Of a DNA stretch of 64,000 nucleotides, positions 11,216-21,302 are shown one piece after another (the first letter of the stretch is position 1; each line of letters starts with the position of its first letter). The stretch spans positions 17,608,001 to 17,672,000 of the forward strand of contig CM082576.2 in NCBI GenBank assembly GCA_040954595.2, read 5' to 3'. A program made the translations under genes and the position numbers. Origin of the DNA: Balanoglossus misakiensis. Taxonomy: Eukaryota > Hemichordata. The notes under the pieces were generated by a model. It worked only from the letters and a program-made list of their open reading frames with translations. It ran no database searches and was not told where the DNA came from.

Positions 11216-12085
11216 TTACGCATATTTTGAACAATTTCTAGCTATATGATCGTAACGCCCACAATTAAAACATGCACGGGAATTAAATTGACTATGCCGA
11301 GGAAAACGTTGGGCAGAGTGCCCAGTAAAATTATATCTGTTCCTCTTTACCTTATAGTCTATTGTTCGTTCTCTTGCTCTGTAATTCGGCGATTTCTTCT
11401 CTCTTTTTGTCGATCGTCCTTGATGATCTGCCGCGCTTGATTTGGTCTTCATTTCTTCATCTTCTTGTTTCATCTCGTCAATCCGTGTTGAGATTTGTTG
11501 TAAAAGACCCGCTTCTGGCTCGTCTGTCTCTGGTAATCCTGCCACGACCTCTGCTGTTCGAGCATGTTTGTACGCTGTTTCGAAGTCCTTAGGTGACATT
11601 CCCGCTACGAACTTTAGTATGTCCGGTCTCAGTCCGTTCATGAAGAAAGATAGTATTTCCTCATCGGTCTTTTTCGCTTTTTCTGCTTTTTCGCATATTA
11701 ATTCCGCATATTGTTCAACAGTCTGGTCCGGCAGTTGCTTCAGGCGAAACAGTTTCTCGTCATACAGCCACATCGGACCGCACTTATCAAAACGAGCGAG
11801 GAAGACATTTTGCAGTGTCGTCAAGTCATTTTTCTTTTCAGCAGACAGTCTGTAGAACCATCGCTCCGCTTCACCAGTCAAATATAGTCCGATTCCTTTA
11901 AGCCGTTTCTCGTCTGACCATTGCTTAAAGTCAGCAAAGTCTATATATTTTTTCCACCATCGGTGTGCATTCTCAGTCTCTGTAGCCGAAAAGAAACCTG
12001 GGCCTACCTGACCTCCAGCTCTGAGTGTAACCTGTCGTATTTCCGATATTTGACTGTTCATGTCGTTTAGCATCTCGCGATCCAT
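11216..12085 (-). CDS. Gag of a Ty3/Gypsy-type LTR element
   Basis: Gag packages element RNA in cytoplasmic particles. The protein has a retrotransposon capsid-like region (WWKKYIDFADF, GEAERWFYRL, FLARFDKCG, near residues 60-200), a charged lysine/glutamate linker and one C-terminal CCHC zinc knuckle (CFNCGRYDHIARNC), ending at SKYA and a stop. The open frame reaches up to 12,148, but the first ATG in frame is at 12,085, leaving a 78-nt leader after the LTR; I chose that start. No protease or RT follows: the 530 bp between the stop and the 3' LTR are non-coding. The frame is intact, which is notable for an element without its own polymerase. Confidence 0.85.
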   Translation of the reverse strand: MDREMLNDMNSQISEIRQVTLRAGGQVGPGFFSATETENAHRWWKKYIDFADFKQWSDEKRLKGIGLYLTGEAERWFYRLSAEKKNDLTTLQNVFLARFDKCGPMWLYDEKLFRLKQLPDQTVEQYAELICEKAEKAKKTDEEILSFFMNGLRPDILKFVAGMSPKDFETAYKHARTAEVVAGLPETDEPEAGLLQQISTRIDEMKQEDEEMKTKSSAADHQGRSTKREKKSPNYRARERTIDYKVKRNRYNFTGHSAQRFPRHSQFNSRACFNCGRYDHIARNCSKYA

Positions 12086-12162
12086 GCTGTAATCTTTCCG
12101 CTGGACGTCGCCGTTTCTGTCTCCGATGGATTTGTTTCGTCTACCCACGTATCTCCACCATG

Positions 12163-12695
12163 TATTACGGCTGGTTTCTCATGATTGTTCATGCATCGGG
12201 GAATCTGTAGCGATGAGGTATCGGGCTCTGACGAGAACAGTGATCCACGGAGACACGTATCTTATTCACGTTCATTTATTGTCCAGAACTACTCCAGTAC
12301 ATCAAATACGCCCAGTAAAGTACATGAGGAAGGGAACAAACTCAGTAGCCTGAGGTACTCCCATCTCCCGTTAGATTATTTTTCTCCCCAACTTTGGAAA
12401 CAAAGTTCTCTTATAATTACTTTTCTCAAGGCGTGGTTAATAATGTAAAATATCACAAATACAATGTGTTACAATTTCATTGGACATCAGTCAACTCTAT
12501 ACGTACCAATTTACATAAGGTGTTATATAACAAAGTCAGTTCGATGATGATTGACAACCAGAGCAGTCAGTTAAACACCCGCTCTCCCTATCTACTTCAA
12601 ATACATAAAATCAAATACTATCAAACATTGACATTCCCGAGCTCTGGATTAATTAACCCTTGAAATCGTATTTGACCTTTATACAGATCGTAACA
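12163..12695 (-). repeat. 5' LTR (533 bp)
   Basis: The right copy of the LTR pair, same length and apparently identical to the left copy. It lies upstream of gag on the minus strand, and GTAT follows it at 12,696-12,699. Confidence 0.9.
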
Positions 12696-12897
12696 GTATT
12701 TAGCATGAATCACTGAGCATAACAAGATATGGGAATATATTTGAAGAATTAAAACATGTCAAACATTCATGCTACTGTGCCTTGAAATAATATGTTACCG
12801 TGTTTATCCTGAATGGTTAAATTAGTTTTGGTTCATGTAGAAAAAGTAATAATAGTTGTGTGCAATGCTATTGAGTAACTTATTTTGTTTATTACAG
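12696..12897 (+). other. 3' part of the transposase intron
   Basis: AT-rich intronic sequence that ends in a pyrimidine-rich TTTTGTTTATTACAG acceptor (AG at 12,896-12,897). Confidence 0.5.
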
Positions 12898-13754
12898 AGA
12901 AACTGTCAGAGATAGTGGACATTCTTCAACCTGGAAGGCTTTTCAGGAGACAGTATAAAGTTAAAGGTCCCAACCATATGTGGCATGTTGATGGGTATGA
13001 CAAATTAAAGCCATTTGGTATATGTATTCATGCAGCCACTGATGGTTGGAGTAGGCGTATCATTTGGGATAAAGTAGGATCTACCAATAGTGACCCAAGG
13101 ATTGTTGCCAAATATTATGTGGATTCAGTTCGTCACTTAGGTGGTGTGCCACGTGTTGTTAGGGTAGACCCAGGCACTGAGAATTGTAACAATGCAGATA
13201 TACAAACTCTTTTACGGGAGCAGCATGAAGACAGCCTAGCACATGTCCCTGTAATGTATAGTTCATTTGTCCATAATCAGAGGATTGAACGCTGGTGGGG
13301 ATTTCTGAAAACAGAGTTCTGTTGTTTCTATATAGATTTATTTAAAGATATGAGAGATAGTGGTGTCCTTGATGATGGGGACCCTGTACATATTGAATGC
13401 TTGCGATTTAGTTTTACATCTGTAATAAGGAAAGAGTTGTGCAAAGTTGCAGCACATTGGAATGCTCATACAGTCAGGCGAATGAAATACAGCTAAGCTC
13501 CAACTGGCAAACGTAATTTCTTATACCTTAATCCCGAGATGTTTGAAACCACAAACCAAATGAGACCTCTGAATGTTGAGATCTTACAGGCAAGTGAAAA
13601 CCTTCTGAGTGATGTTAGGCAGGATTGCAGTGATGATTTTGCTGAAATTGCATTACAACTCATGCTCGACAACAACTGGTATTCACCCAAAACTGTGGAC
13701 CAAGCCATTGATCTTTTCAGTAAAATACTTTGTGGGGTTTTGAACCTTGGCTAA
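12898..13754 (+). pseudogene. DDE transposase (IS3EU-type), exon 2 with catalytic core
   Basis: The integrase-core domain of a DDE transposase: first D in MWHVDGYDKLKPFG, second D in VRVDPGTEN, E in NQRIERWW, with 39 residues between the second D and the E. One in-frame TAA at 13,494-13,496 interrupts the protein. The same frame then continues to 13,754 with conserved-looking C-terminal sequence (PEMFETTNQMRPLN). A further 1-nt disruption lies near 12,910. The rest of the frame is clean, so decay is recent. It pairs with exon 1 at 7,926-8,163 across a 4.7-kb intron. The wording of the core matches the eukaryotic IS3-like (IS3EU) integrase-core family rather than Ginger or retroviral integrases. 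Confidence 0.75.
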
Positions 13755-14027
13755 TGAACAAAACTTGCTTTTACTTCTTCCACTATTTCAATTAAGGTGG
13801 AGCAGTTACACCTAACTGATTTTGGCCAATTTCACTTTCAGACAAGTTTGGTTATCTCATGCTAATGCTTGTGTTGAAATCATTAATTTCATTAGAAAAT
13901 ATTTGTACGTTTATACAGAAAAGACATGATTGAGTCAGTCATAGTAATGTAAATGAAGTTCAACTACCACTGTCGAACAATGGTACACTCCATTGAACAT
14001 GGAAAAAGGTGTTTATCGACAGCTACA
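13755..14027. other. Downstream flank, nothing recognised
   Basis: AT-rich sequence between the transposase stop and the start of the 3.9-kb duplication. No terminal inverted repeat of the DNA transposon could be identified. Confidence 0.4.
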
Positions 14028-14550
14028 GTGATACTTGAATTCCATAAGGGTATGAAGTTATGTTTCGAGTACACAATAAGCAGGTGTTAATCATTTTAAG
14101 ACAATAGCATGGCAGGTTCCCAGAGCAGCATGGGGAGACACTGATAAACCGGGAATATTTTCATATGAATTCATAAATACTGATAAGCATGGGTTAAGAT
14201 CATTTGACTTTGGAATGATTATGAAGATGTATATAACTTTCCATCCAATCTGAAGCGTGAGATATTATCAAGTTGTATTAAGAAACTAGCGAATCAGAGT
14301 TTACTTCCTGTTATGTATTTTGCATTACCAAGTTACGCCCAGAAATATTGTCTTTAAAAGATTGGGCTTTGATGTGTAAGGTTATGATAGATGACATGAT
14401 ATGACATGTAGAATGGATATCCTTCCATACGGACGACTGACCGCGCTCAGTAGAATAAAACTTGCATCTTATTGAACTACACGTTTGTTGCATCACTGCA
14501 TATCGTACACTCCACAGTTAAAGACTTAACCTCTATATGTGTCATTGTGT

Positions 14551-14776
14551 ATTATATTATCATGGCCTGTGCATCGCATTTTGATTGGTCGAGATGAACG
14601 ACAACTCTGACCACAAATACTCAGTATATTGGTTGTTTACATGCCCGTAAATCTGAATAGTAATATTAGCAAACAGTTCAGTGAATACAACATTTTGCGC
14701 AACACAAGTTCCGGGGCTCCCAGTGGGACATTTTTGTAAATTTTGACGGTTTTCCTGACTTCGTTGGTAATATAAT
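14551..14776. mobile_element. MITE-i (TIR core ATTATATTA), copy 1
   Basis: The left end is ATTATATTATCATGG and the right end TGGTAATATAAT (14,765-14,776). The other copies (18,438-18,663 and 49,596-49,820) have perfect 12-bp TIRs, ATTATATTACCA. It is 226 bp and non-coding. Hairpin i starts 3 nt beyond its right end. Confidence 0.65.
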
Positions 14777-14779
14777 GGA

Positions 14780-14937
14780 AATAACCGACTCCGCCCTGAC
14801 CATTAACGTTTGTTTATGGGCGCGGGCTCGAGAAAAGGCAAAATTCATGGGCTCGGAAGCCTCGCCCGTGAATTTTTTGGCTTTCCCCTCGCCCTTGCCC
14901 ATAAACAAACGTTTATGGTCAGGGCGTCGTCCATTAT
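14780..14937. repeat. Long foldback hairpin i, copy 1
   Basis: The arms run AATAACCGAC..GCCCTGACC and GGTCAGGGCG..CCATTATT, with a nested inner stem that contains GGGCTCG and CTCGCCC. Two mismatch blocks are TC facing CT on the plus strand, so on the minus strand they are tandem G.A. Other mismatches (T.T, G.G, C.T) also occur, so the all-G.A rule of hairpins ii and iii holds only partly here. A shortened copy is at 49,824-49,921. Confidence 0.7.
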
Positions 14938-14977
14938 TTTTATACTATTCATCAGAGTAGGTCTAAGGCCTTATTTA

Positions 14978-15119
14978 AGCAATAACCCCCGCCGCAGGCG
15001 GGTATACACGAGATTTGGGTACAATTCGAGACATATAGCACGAGCCGTCAGGCGAGTGCTATATGGAGCGAATTGTACCCAAATCGAGTGTATACCCGAC
15101 TGAGGCGGGGGTTATTGCT
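14978..15119 (+). repeat. Foldback hairpin ii, copy 1 (69-bp arms, all mismatches G.A)
   Basis: A 142-nt inverted repeat with arms 14,978-15,046 and 15,051-15,119 and the loop GTCA. Aligned base by base, 60 positions are Watson-Crick and nine are G.A, with no other mismatch and no indel. The G.A sites fall at arm positions 17, 21, 33-34, 52-54 and 65-66. Three of these blocks contain CGAG or GAG facing the same motif. The base is AGCAATAA..TTATTGCT. It is followed at once by MITE-ii. Other copies are at 18,865-19,006 and, reversed, 33,964-34,105. Confidence 0.9.
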
Positions 15120-15547
15120 ATTATATTATATCAACAACTGTTTTTGTGGCATATCAGTGTCATTTTCTTACCGAAACGGTGTCAGAAAGAGAAATTACGA
15201 TCGTGAACCAACATGGCGACGACGAATGTAAACACGAGCGGCCGGGATCGAGCATTAAACATGAAGGAGACGACAACAAGTGACAAGACGGCCATCGCGC
15301 GTGGCAAAACGACAAATATATCCACAGAGCAGTTCCAAAATAAAACGTCCGTTAATTCAACATTATTTTTGTTTTATTTATTTGGTTTAAACACGCGCGA
15401 CTGTGGTTTAACCGCACATTTTGCTGCCGTATGCTAGTTCAGGGGCCCGTTTTACCACTGCTAGCCATGGTAAAACAGTATTTTACCATTGCTGGATTCA
15501 GCTCTCGTCCAATCAGAATCGCGGATGGTAGCATGATATAATATAAT
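15120..15547. mobile_element. MITE-ii (TIR ATTATATTATATCA), copy 1
   Basis: The left end is ATTATATTATATCA directly after hairpin ii and the right end is TGATATAATATAAT. It is about 428 bp. It contains a GC-richer segment, and its frames are not conserved between copies. A diverged reverse copy is at 33,553-33,963. Confidence 0.75.
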
Positions 15548-16334
15548 TGAATATTCATTCTGGCAAGTGATAAATCCAAAGTAGCGAAGAAAAATTGCAC
15601 AGAGGTTGTAAATTTCTGCAAGAAAATGCCTCTCCAAAAAGATGAAAACCAGCTGGGGATTGAATGTGCTTGTGTTGAAAAGAAATACAGAATATGCAAA
15701 TTAGGAATTGACAAGACAGTTGTCACTGCTTTTCAATAAAACCCATGTTTTCCAAGCCTCTCAAGCTAACAATGGCAGTTGAGTAGCGCCCCCAGACAGC
15801 CACTACTTGTTCAACTCCCTAAAGCATATTTCAAAATGAAAACTAAGCAGACATGAATTATTTTATAACATTGTTATTAAACACATCAAAATTAACCATT
15901 GCACTTAATTAAACGCAGTGTCTGCATCCACTTTTCTTTCAACTTTTTTTTTACATGATCAACATTACATGCTAATAACTTTTGCTAAACAAGTCATCGC
16001 TGATGACACAGTCCCTGTTTGATTATGGTTATGGAAATCGGTTCAGGGATAGTTGAAATATGGTTCATAAACATGAAAAATTCGCAACAAAATGGCCGCC
16101 TGGTGGCCATATTGGAACGCATTGCACTACACATGCACAATATAATACACATGTCCCTGTACCAAGTTTGAATGAAATCAGTTGAGGGATAGTTCAGATT
16201 TGGTTCCAAGACATTTTGCAACAGAATGGCCGCCATATTGGATCGCATCGCACCATATTAATAAAAAAACAAATTATTGTCAATGACATAGTCCCCGCTG
16301 GTAATTAAAATCATAACAAAATGGCTGTTTGAAC
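15548..16334. other. No gene seen
   Basis: AT-rich sequence with several copies of a phrase like GCCATATTGGA and ATGGCCGCC at 16,090-16,240. That suggests another degenerate repeat. No coding frame can be supported. Confidence 0.4.
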
Positions 16335-16885
16335 AAAAATCGCGTCAAGGACACAGTGGTCCCATTGAGGGAATACACAAGAAAAAGTCTACACCGGAGT
16401 ACATGGCAATATACAGACAGACAGACAGACAGACACACACACACATAGCAAGAGATCAATGGGCAAGCACTGACTGACACATAAGCTGCCAATGGCATAT
16501 CTACTGTACACACACTAAATAGAACAGCTGGCCTCTTCTAAACTTAGCCAGTTATGTAATCATTCAGGAATTTGCTGTGTATATAAACAACTCAATAAAG
16601 TAAATACACAACACTTCGCAAAGCAATCTGACCAGTAGTTGAGTTACTTAGGTTTGACCAAATTCACATTTTTCCAGCTAATTTGCATATTTTTGGTAAT
16701 GACAACTTCATTGAACACACTCCCATCTACAGCCCAGCCTGCATCTGCACACCAAATATCAAGGTGATACACGCAGTGGTTTTCAGGTTTTTGATGTGGA
16801 CGGACATACAGACATACATCCATACATACATACATACAGACGCAACCGATCCCATAAGGTCCCATGGTATATAGGCCTATACGCT
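16335..16885. repeat. Interspersed repeat R1, copy C
   Basis: It runs from CGTCAAGGACACAGTGGTCCC through the (ACAG)n/(CA)n tract, AATCTGACCAGTAGTT, the CATACATACATA run and GGTCCCATGGTATATAGGCC. It is the most complete R1 copy. Confidence 0.65.
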
Positions 16886-17003
16886 AATGGACGGACACAC
16901 GGGACCCAATCTATAAGTCCCCACCGGACTGCATCTGCAGGGACTAAAAACACACAAAAGTAACGTGTCTAACGTGTCTAATCAAAAGCAACCTACAATG
17001 CAT

Positions 17004-17416
17004 TCAGGTCAATGAAGCTAGACTTTCAAGAAAAACCTGAAACTTAATGTCAACACTATGAGACATTTCCACTACATCTGGTGTTAAATACTTCACACTG
17101 TGGTGTGGGTTTTTGGCTAGCCTATACTTTATATGCAAATCATTTAAATGCAGAAACCTTGGGTCACTGCGCAAAGTTGAAAAAAAAGTATCATAATCAT
17201 TCAAGTCTTCCCTCGGTACAAGAAGAAATTTTCCCATAGCAGACTGATGTGTATTGAAGAGCTGTACAGCTGCATTTCTGTAGTATACAGCTAAAACCTT
17301 GTCGTGATTGATTTCCTTGATGGGGTCATTATCAGGAATACTGTCATTGGTCATAGTGTACGCAGCTTTGTCGTCTATTGTTCTTTGTTCTCCGTCAACA
17401 TCATCTAAGCTGATCT
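17004..17416 (-). CDS. Terminal exon of an unknown minus-strand gene, copy 1
   Basis: An open exon bounded by a good acceptor (TTTTTTAACTTTAAG then GAGATCAGC) and a stop at 17,004-17,006. It encodes about 137 residues beginning EISLDDVDGEQR and containing NAAVQLFNTHQSAMGKF and DPRFLHLNDLHIKYRLAKN. I do not recognise the family; there is no membrane segment or signal peptide, and it looks like a soluble alpha-helical C-terminus. The frame is unchanged in the second unit (20,890-21,302). An acidic upstream exon may lie at 17,640-17,810 (four or five consecutive aspartates). In copy 2 the same exon lies downstream of the fragments at 22.6-23.4 kb, so the duplication probably copied the 3' end of that gene. 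Confidence 0.5.
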
Positions 17417-17914
17417 CCTTAAAGTTAAAAAATAAGGAACATAGGCTTATCAGAGTCCTCAAACACAGGCTTGTACTGAAATCTGCATGTGGATTATGAT
17501 ACCAAACACACAGTTATCAACTACAACTGCTAATTCAACAGCAGAGATCACTATCATATTGCTTGATAAAATACACGAAAAATCATACGTATACATGGGT
17601 ATACATACATGTCTCGTACTGGTACCAGCTGCAACTGCATAGGGTATTGTATCATCCAAGCTTTCAGCACCATGATGGGGCTTGTGAATAGACACAGTAT
17701 CATCATCATCATCTTCAGTACCACTATTTGTCCACTACCAATCAACTGATAATTGTCAGATCCATCACTTGGTCCACCACCACTCTGTCTGATAACAGTC
17801 TGGTGCAAAATAATTCAAAATGCGTTATAGTTTATTGTAAGAAACATGATTGAAAGCATTCTTAGTGCAGGGATGTGGAAACTTTTCTCATATTCTGGAA
17901 AATCAGCTTTAACA
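17417..17914 (-). other. Intron and candidate upstream exon in unit 1
   Basis: On the minus strand an acceptor-like TTTTGCACCAG precedes about 180 nt (17,640-17,810) that read an Asp-rich peptide in one frame. Exon boundaries are not certain. Confidence 0.3.
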
Positions 17915-18437
17915 GTGATACTTGAATTCCATAAGGGTATGAAGTTATGTTTCGAGTACACAATAAGCAGGTGTTAATCATTTTAAGACAATAGCATGGC
18001 AGGTTCCCAGAGCAGCATGGGGAGACACTGATAAACCGGGAATATTTTCATATGAATTCATAAATACTGATAAGCATGGGTTAAGATCATTTGACTTTGG
18101 AATGATTATGAAGATGTATATAACTTTCCATCCAATCTGAAGCGTGAGATATTATCAAGTTGTATTAAGAAACTAGCGAATCAGAGTTTACTTCCTGTTA
18201 TGTATTTTGCATTACCAAGTTACGCCCAGAAATATTGTCTTTAAAAGATTGGGCTTTGATGTGTAAGGTTATGATAGATGACATGATATGACATGTAGAA
18301 TGGATATCCTTCCATACGGACGACTGACCGCGCTCAGTAGAATAAAACTTGCATCTTATTGAACTACACGTTTGTTGCATCACTGCATATCGTACACTCC
18401 ACAGTTAAAGACTTAACCTCTATATGTGTCATTGTGT

Positions 18438-18663
18438 ATTATATTACCATGGCCTGTGCATCGCATTTTGATTGGTCGAGATGAACGACAACTCTGACCA
18501 CAAATACTCAGTATATTGGTTGTTTACATGCCCGTAAATCTGAATAGTAATATTAGCAAACAGTTCAGTGAATACAACATTTTGCGCAACACAAGTTCCG
18601 GGGCTCCCAGTGGGACATTTTTGTAAATTTTGACGGTTTTCCTGACTTCGTTGGTAATATAAT
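18438..18663. mobile_element. MITE-i, copy 2
   Basis: The duplicate of the element at 14,551-14,776. Here both TIRs read ATTATATTACCA perfectly, so the T in copy 1 is a private change. Confidence 0.65.
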
Positions 18664-18666
18664 GGA

Positions 18667-18824
18667 AATAACCGACTCCGCCCTGACCATTAACGTTTGT
18701 TTATGGGCGCGGGCTCGAGAAAAGGCAAAATTCATGGGCTCGGAAGCCTCGCCCGTGAATTTTTTGGCTTTCCCCTCGCCCTTGCCCATAAACAAACGTT
18801 TATGGTCAGGGCGTCGTCCATTAT
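18667..18824. repeat. Foldback hairpin i, copy 2
   Basis: Duplicate of 14,780-14,937 by the tandem duplication; no difference seen. Confidence 0.65.
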
Positions 18825-18864
18825 TTTTATACTATTCATCAGAGTAGGTCTAAGGCCTTATTTA

Positions 18865-19006
18865 AGCAATAACCCCCGCCGCAGGCGGGTATACACGAGA
18901 TTTGGGTACAATTCGAGACATATAGCACGAGCCGTCAGGCGAGTGCTATATGGAGCGAATTGTACCCAAATCGAGTGTATACCCGACTGAGGCGGGGGTT
19001 ATTGCT
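18865..19006 (+). repeat. Foldback hairpin ii, copy 2
   Basis: Duplicate of 14,978-15,119; the nine G.A sites are unchanged. Confidence 0.85.
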
Positions 19007-19433
19007 ATTATATTATATCAACAACTGTTTTTGTGGCATATCAGTGTCATTTTCTTACCGAAACGGTGTCAGAAAGAGAAATTACGATCGTGAACCAACA
19101 TGGCGACGACGAATGTAAACACGAGCGGCCGGGATCGAGCATTAAACATGAAGGAGACGACAACAAGTGACAAGACGGCCATCGCGCGTGGCAAAACGAC
19201 AAATATATCCACAGAGCAGTTCCAAAATAAAACGTCCGTTAATTCAACATTATTTTGTTTTATTTATTTGGTTTAAACACGCGCGACTGTGGTTTAACCG
19301 CACATTTTGCTGCCGTATGCTAGTTCAGGGGCCCGTTTTACCACTGCTAGCCATGGTAAAACAGTATTTTACCATTGCTGGATTCAGCTCTCGTCCAATC
19401 AGAATCGCGGATGGTAGCATGATATAATATAAT
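19007..19433. mobile_element. MITE-ii, copy 2
   Basis: Duplicate of 15,120-15,547, one base shorter in a T-run. Confidence 0.7.
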
Positions 19434-20220
19434 TGAATATTCATTCTGGCAAGTGATAAATCCAAAGTAGCGAAGAAAAATTGCACAGTGGTTGTAAATT
19501 TCTGCAAGAAAATGCCTCTCCAAAAAGATGAAAACCAGCTGGGGATTGAATGTGCTTGTGTTGAAAAGAAATACAGAATATGCAAATTAGGAATTGACAA
19601 GACAGTTGTCACTGCTTTTCAATAAAACCCATGTTTTCCAAGCCTCTCAAGCTAACAATGGCAGTTGAGTAGCATCCCCAGACAGCCACTACTTGTTCAA
19701 CTCCCTAAAGCATATTTCAAAATGAAAACTAAGCAGACATGAATTATTTTATAACATTGTTATTAAACACATCAAAATTAACCATTGCACTTAATTAAAC
19801 GCAGTGTCTGCATCCACTTTTCTTTCAACTTTTTTTTTACATGATCAACATTACATGCTAATAATTTTTGCTAAACAAGTCATCGCTGATGACACAGTCC
19901 CTGTTTGATTATGGTTATGGAAATCGGTTCAGGGATAGTTGAAATATGGTTCATAAACATGAAAAATTCGCAACAAAATGGCCGCCTGGTGGCCATATTG
20001 GAACGCATTGCACTACACATGCACAATATAATACACATGTCCCTGTACCAAGTTTGAATGAAATCAGTTGAGGGATAGTTCAGATTTGGTTCCAAGACAT
20101 TTTGCAACAGAATGTCCGCCATATTGGATCGCATCGCACCATATTAATAAAAAAACAAATTATTGTCAATGACATAGTCCCCGCTGGTAATTAAAATCAT
20201 AACAAAATGGCTGTTTGAAC

Positions 20221-20771
20221 AAAAATCGCGTCAAGGACACAGTGGTCCCATTGAGGGAATACACAAGAAAAAGTCTACACCGGAGTACATGGCAATATAC
20301 AGACAGACAGACAGACAGACACACACACACATAGCAAGAGATCAATGGGCAAGCACTGACTGACACATAAGCTGCCAATGGCATATCTACTGTACACACA
20401 CTAAATAGAACAGCTGGCCTCTTCTAAACTTAGCCAGTTATGTAATCATTCAGGAATTTGCTGTGTATATAAACAACTCAATAAAGTAAATACACAACAC
20501 TTCGCAAAGCAATCTGACCAGTAGTTGAGTTACTTAGGTTTGACCAAATTCACATTTTTCCAGCTAATTTGCATATTTTTGGTAATGACAACTTCATTGA
20601 ACACACTCCCATCTACAGCCCAGCCTGCATCTGCACACCAAATATCAAGGTGATACACGCAGTGGTTTTCAGGTTTTTGATGTGGACGGACATACAGACA
20701 TACATCCATACATACATACATACAGACGCAACCGATCCCATAAGGTCCCATGGTATATAGGCCTATACGCT
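20221..20771. repeat. Interspersed repeat R1, copy D
   Basis: Duplicate of copy C, produced by the 3.9-kb tandem duplication. Confidence 0.65.
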
Positions 20772-20889
20772 AATGGACGGACACACGGGACCCAATCTAT
20801 AAGTCCCCGCCGGACTGCATCTGCAGGGACTAAAAACACACAAAAGTAACGTGTCTAACGTGTCTAATCAAAAGCAACCTACAATGCAT

Positions 20890-21302
20890 TCAGGTCAATG
20901 AAGCTAGACTTTCAAGAAAAACCTGAAACTTAATGTCAACACTATGAGACATTTCCACTACATCTGGTGTTAAATACTTCACACTGTGGTGTGGGTTTTT
21001 GGCTAGCCTATACTTTATATGCAAATCATTTAAATGCAGAAACCTTGGGTCACTGCGCAAAGTTGAAAAAAAAGTATCATAATCATTCAAGTCTTCCCTC
21101 GGTACAAGAAGAAATTTTCCCATAGCAGACTGATGTGTATTGAAGAGCTGTACAGCTGCATTTCTGTAGTATACAGCTAAAACCTTGTCGTGATTGATTT
21201 CCTTGATGGGGTCATTATCAGGAATACTGTCATTGGTCATAGTGTACGCAGCTTTGTCGTCTATTGTTCTTTGTTCTCCGTCAACATCATCTAAGCTGAT
21301 CT
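20890..21302 (-). CDS. Terminal exon of an unknown minus-strand gene, copy 2
   Basis: Same exon and frame as 17,004-17,416 with no visible coding change. This copy is the one nearer to the upstream gene fragments at 22,670-23,420, so it is the likelier native 3' exon; the copy in unit 1 would then be a duplicated end without its own promoter. Confidence 0.5.

Larger units (their letters stand above)
10156..12695 (-). mobile_element. Gag-only LTR retrotransposon with identical LTRs
   Basis: Two 533-bp direct repeats (10,156-10,688 and 12,163-12,695) flank a 1.47-kb interior. The direct duplication GTAT lies outside both ends (10,152-10,155 and 12,696-12,699). On the minus strand the LTR begins TGTTACG and ends CGTAATA. 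A purine tract (AAAAGGAGGGGAG) abuts the 3' LTR (left). A primer-site candidate TGGTGGAGATACG starts 2 nt after the 5' LTR (right). The only gene is gag; there is no room for pol. The open frames in the two LTRs are identical, so the insertion looks very recent. It must rely on enzymes from another Gypsy-type element. Confidence 0.9.
14028..17914. repeat. 3,887-bp tandem duplication, unit 1
   Basis: It begins GTGATACTTGAATTCC and ends ..AGCTTTAACA. Unit 2 (17,915-21,800) repeats it head to tail with about eight single-base differences and one 1-nt length change in a T-run near 15,367. The trinucleotide ACA precedes both starts and closes unit 2, consistent with microhomology or unequal exchange. 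Contents: MITE-i, hairpin i, hairpin ii, MITE-ii, R1 and a minus-strand terminal exon. Confidence 0.95.

Noticed and set aside
14678-15103. Open frames on both strands of the hairpin region
   Set aside because: Mirror-image peptides from the inverted repeats; they break in the 33.6-34.1 kb and 49.6-49.9 kb copies.
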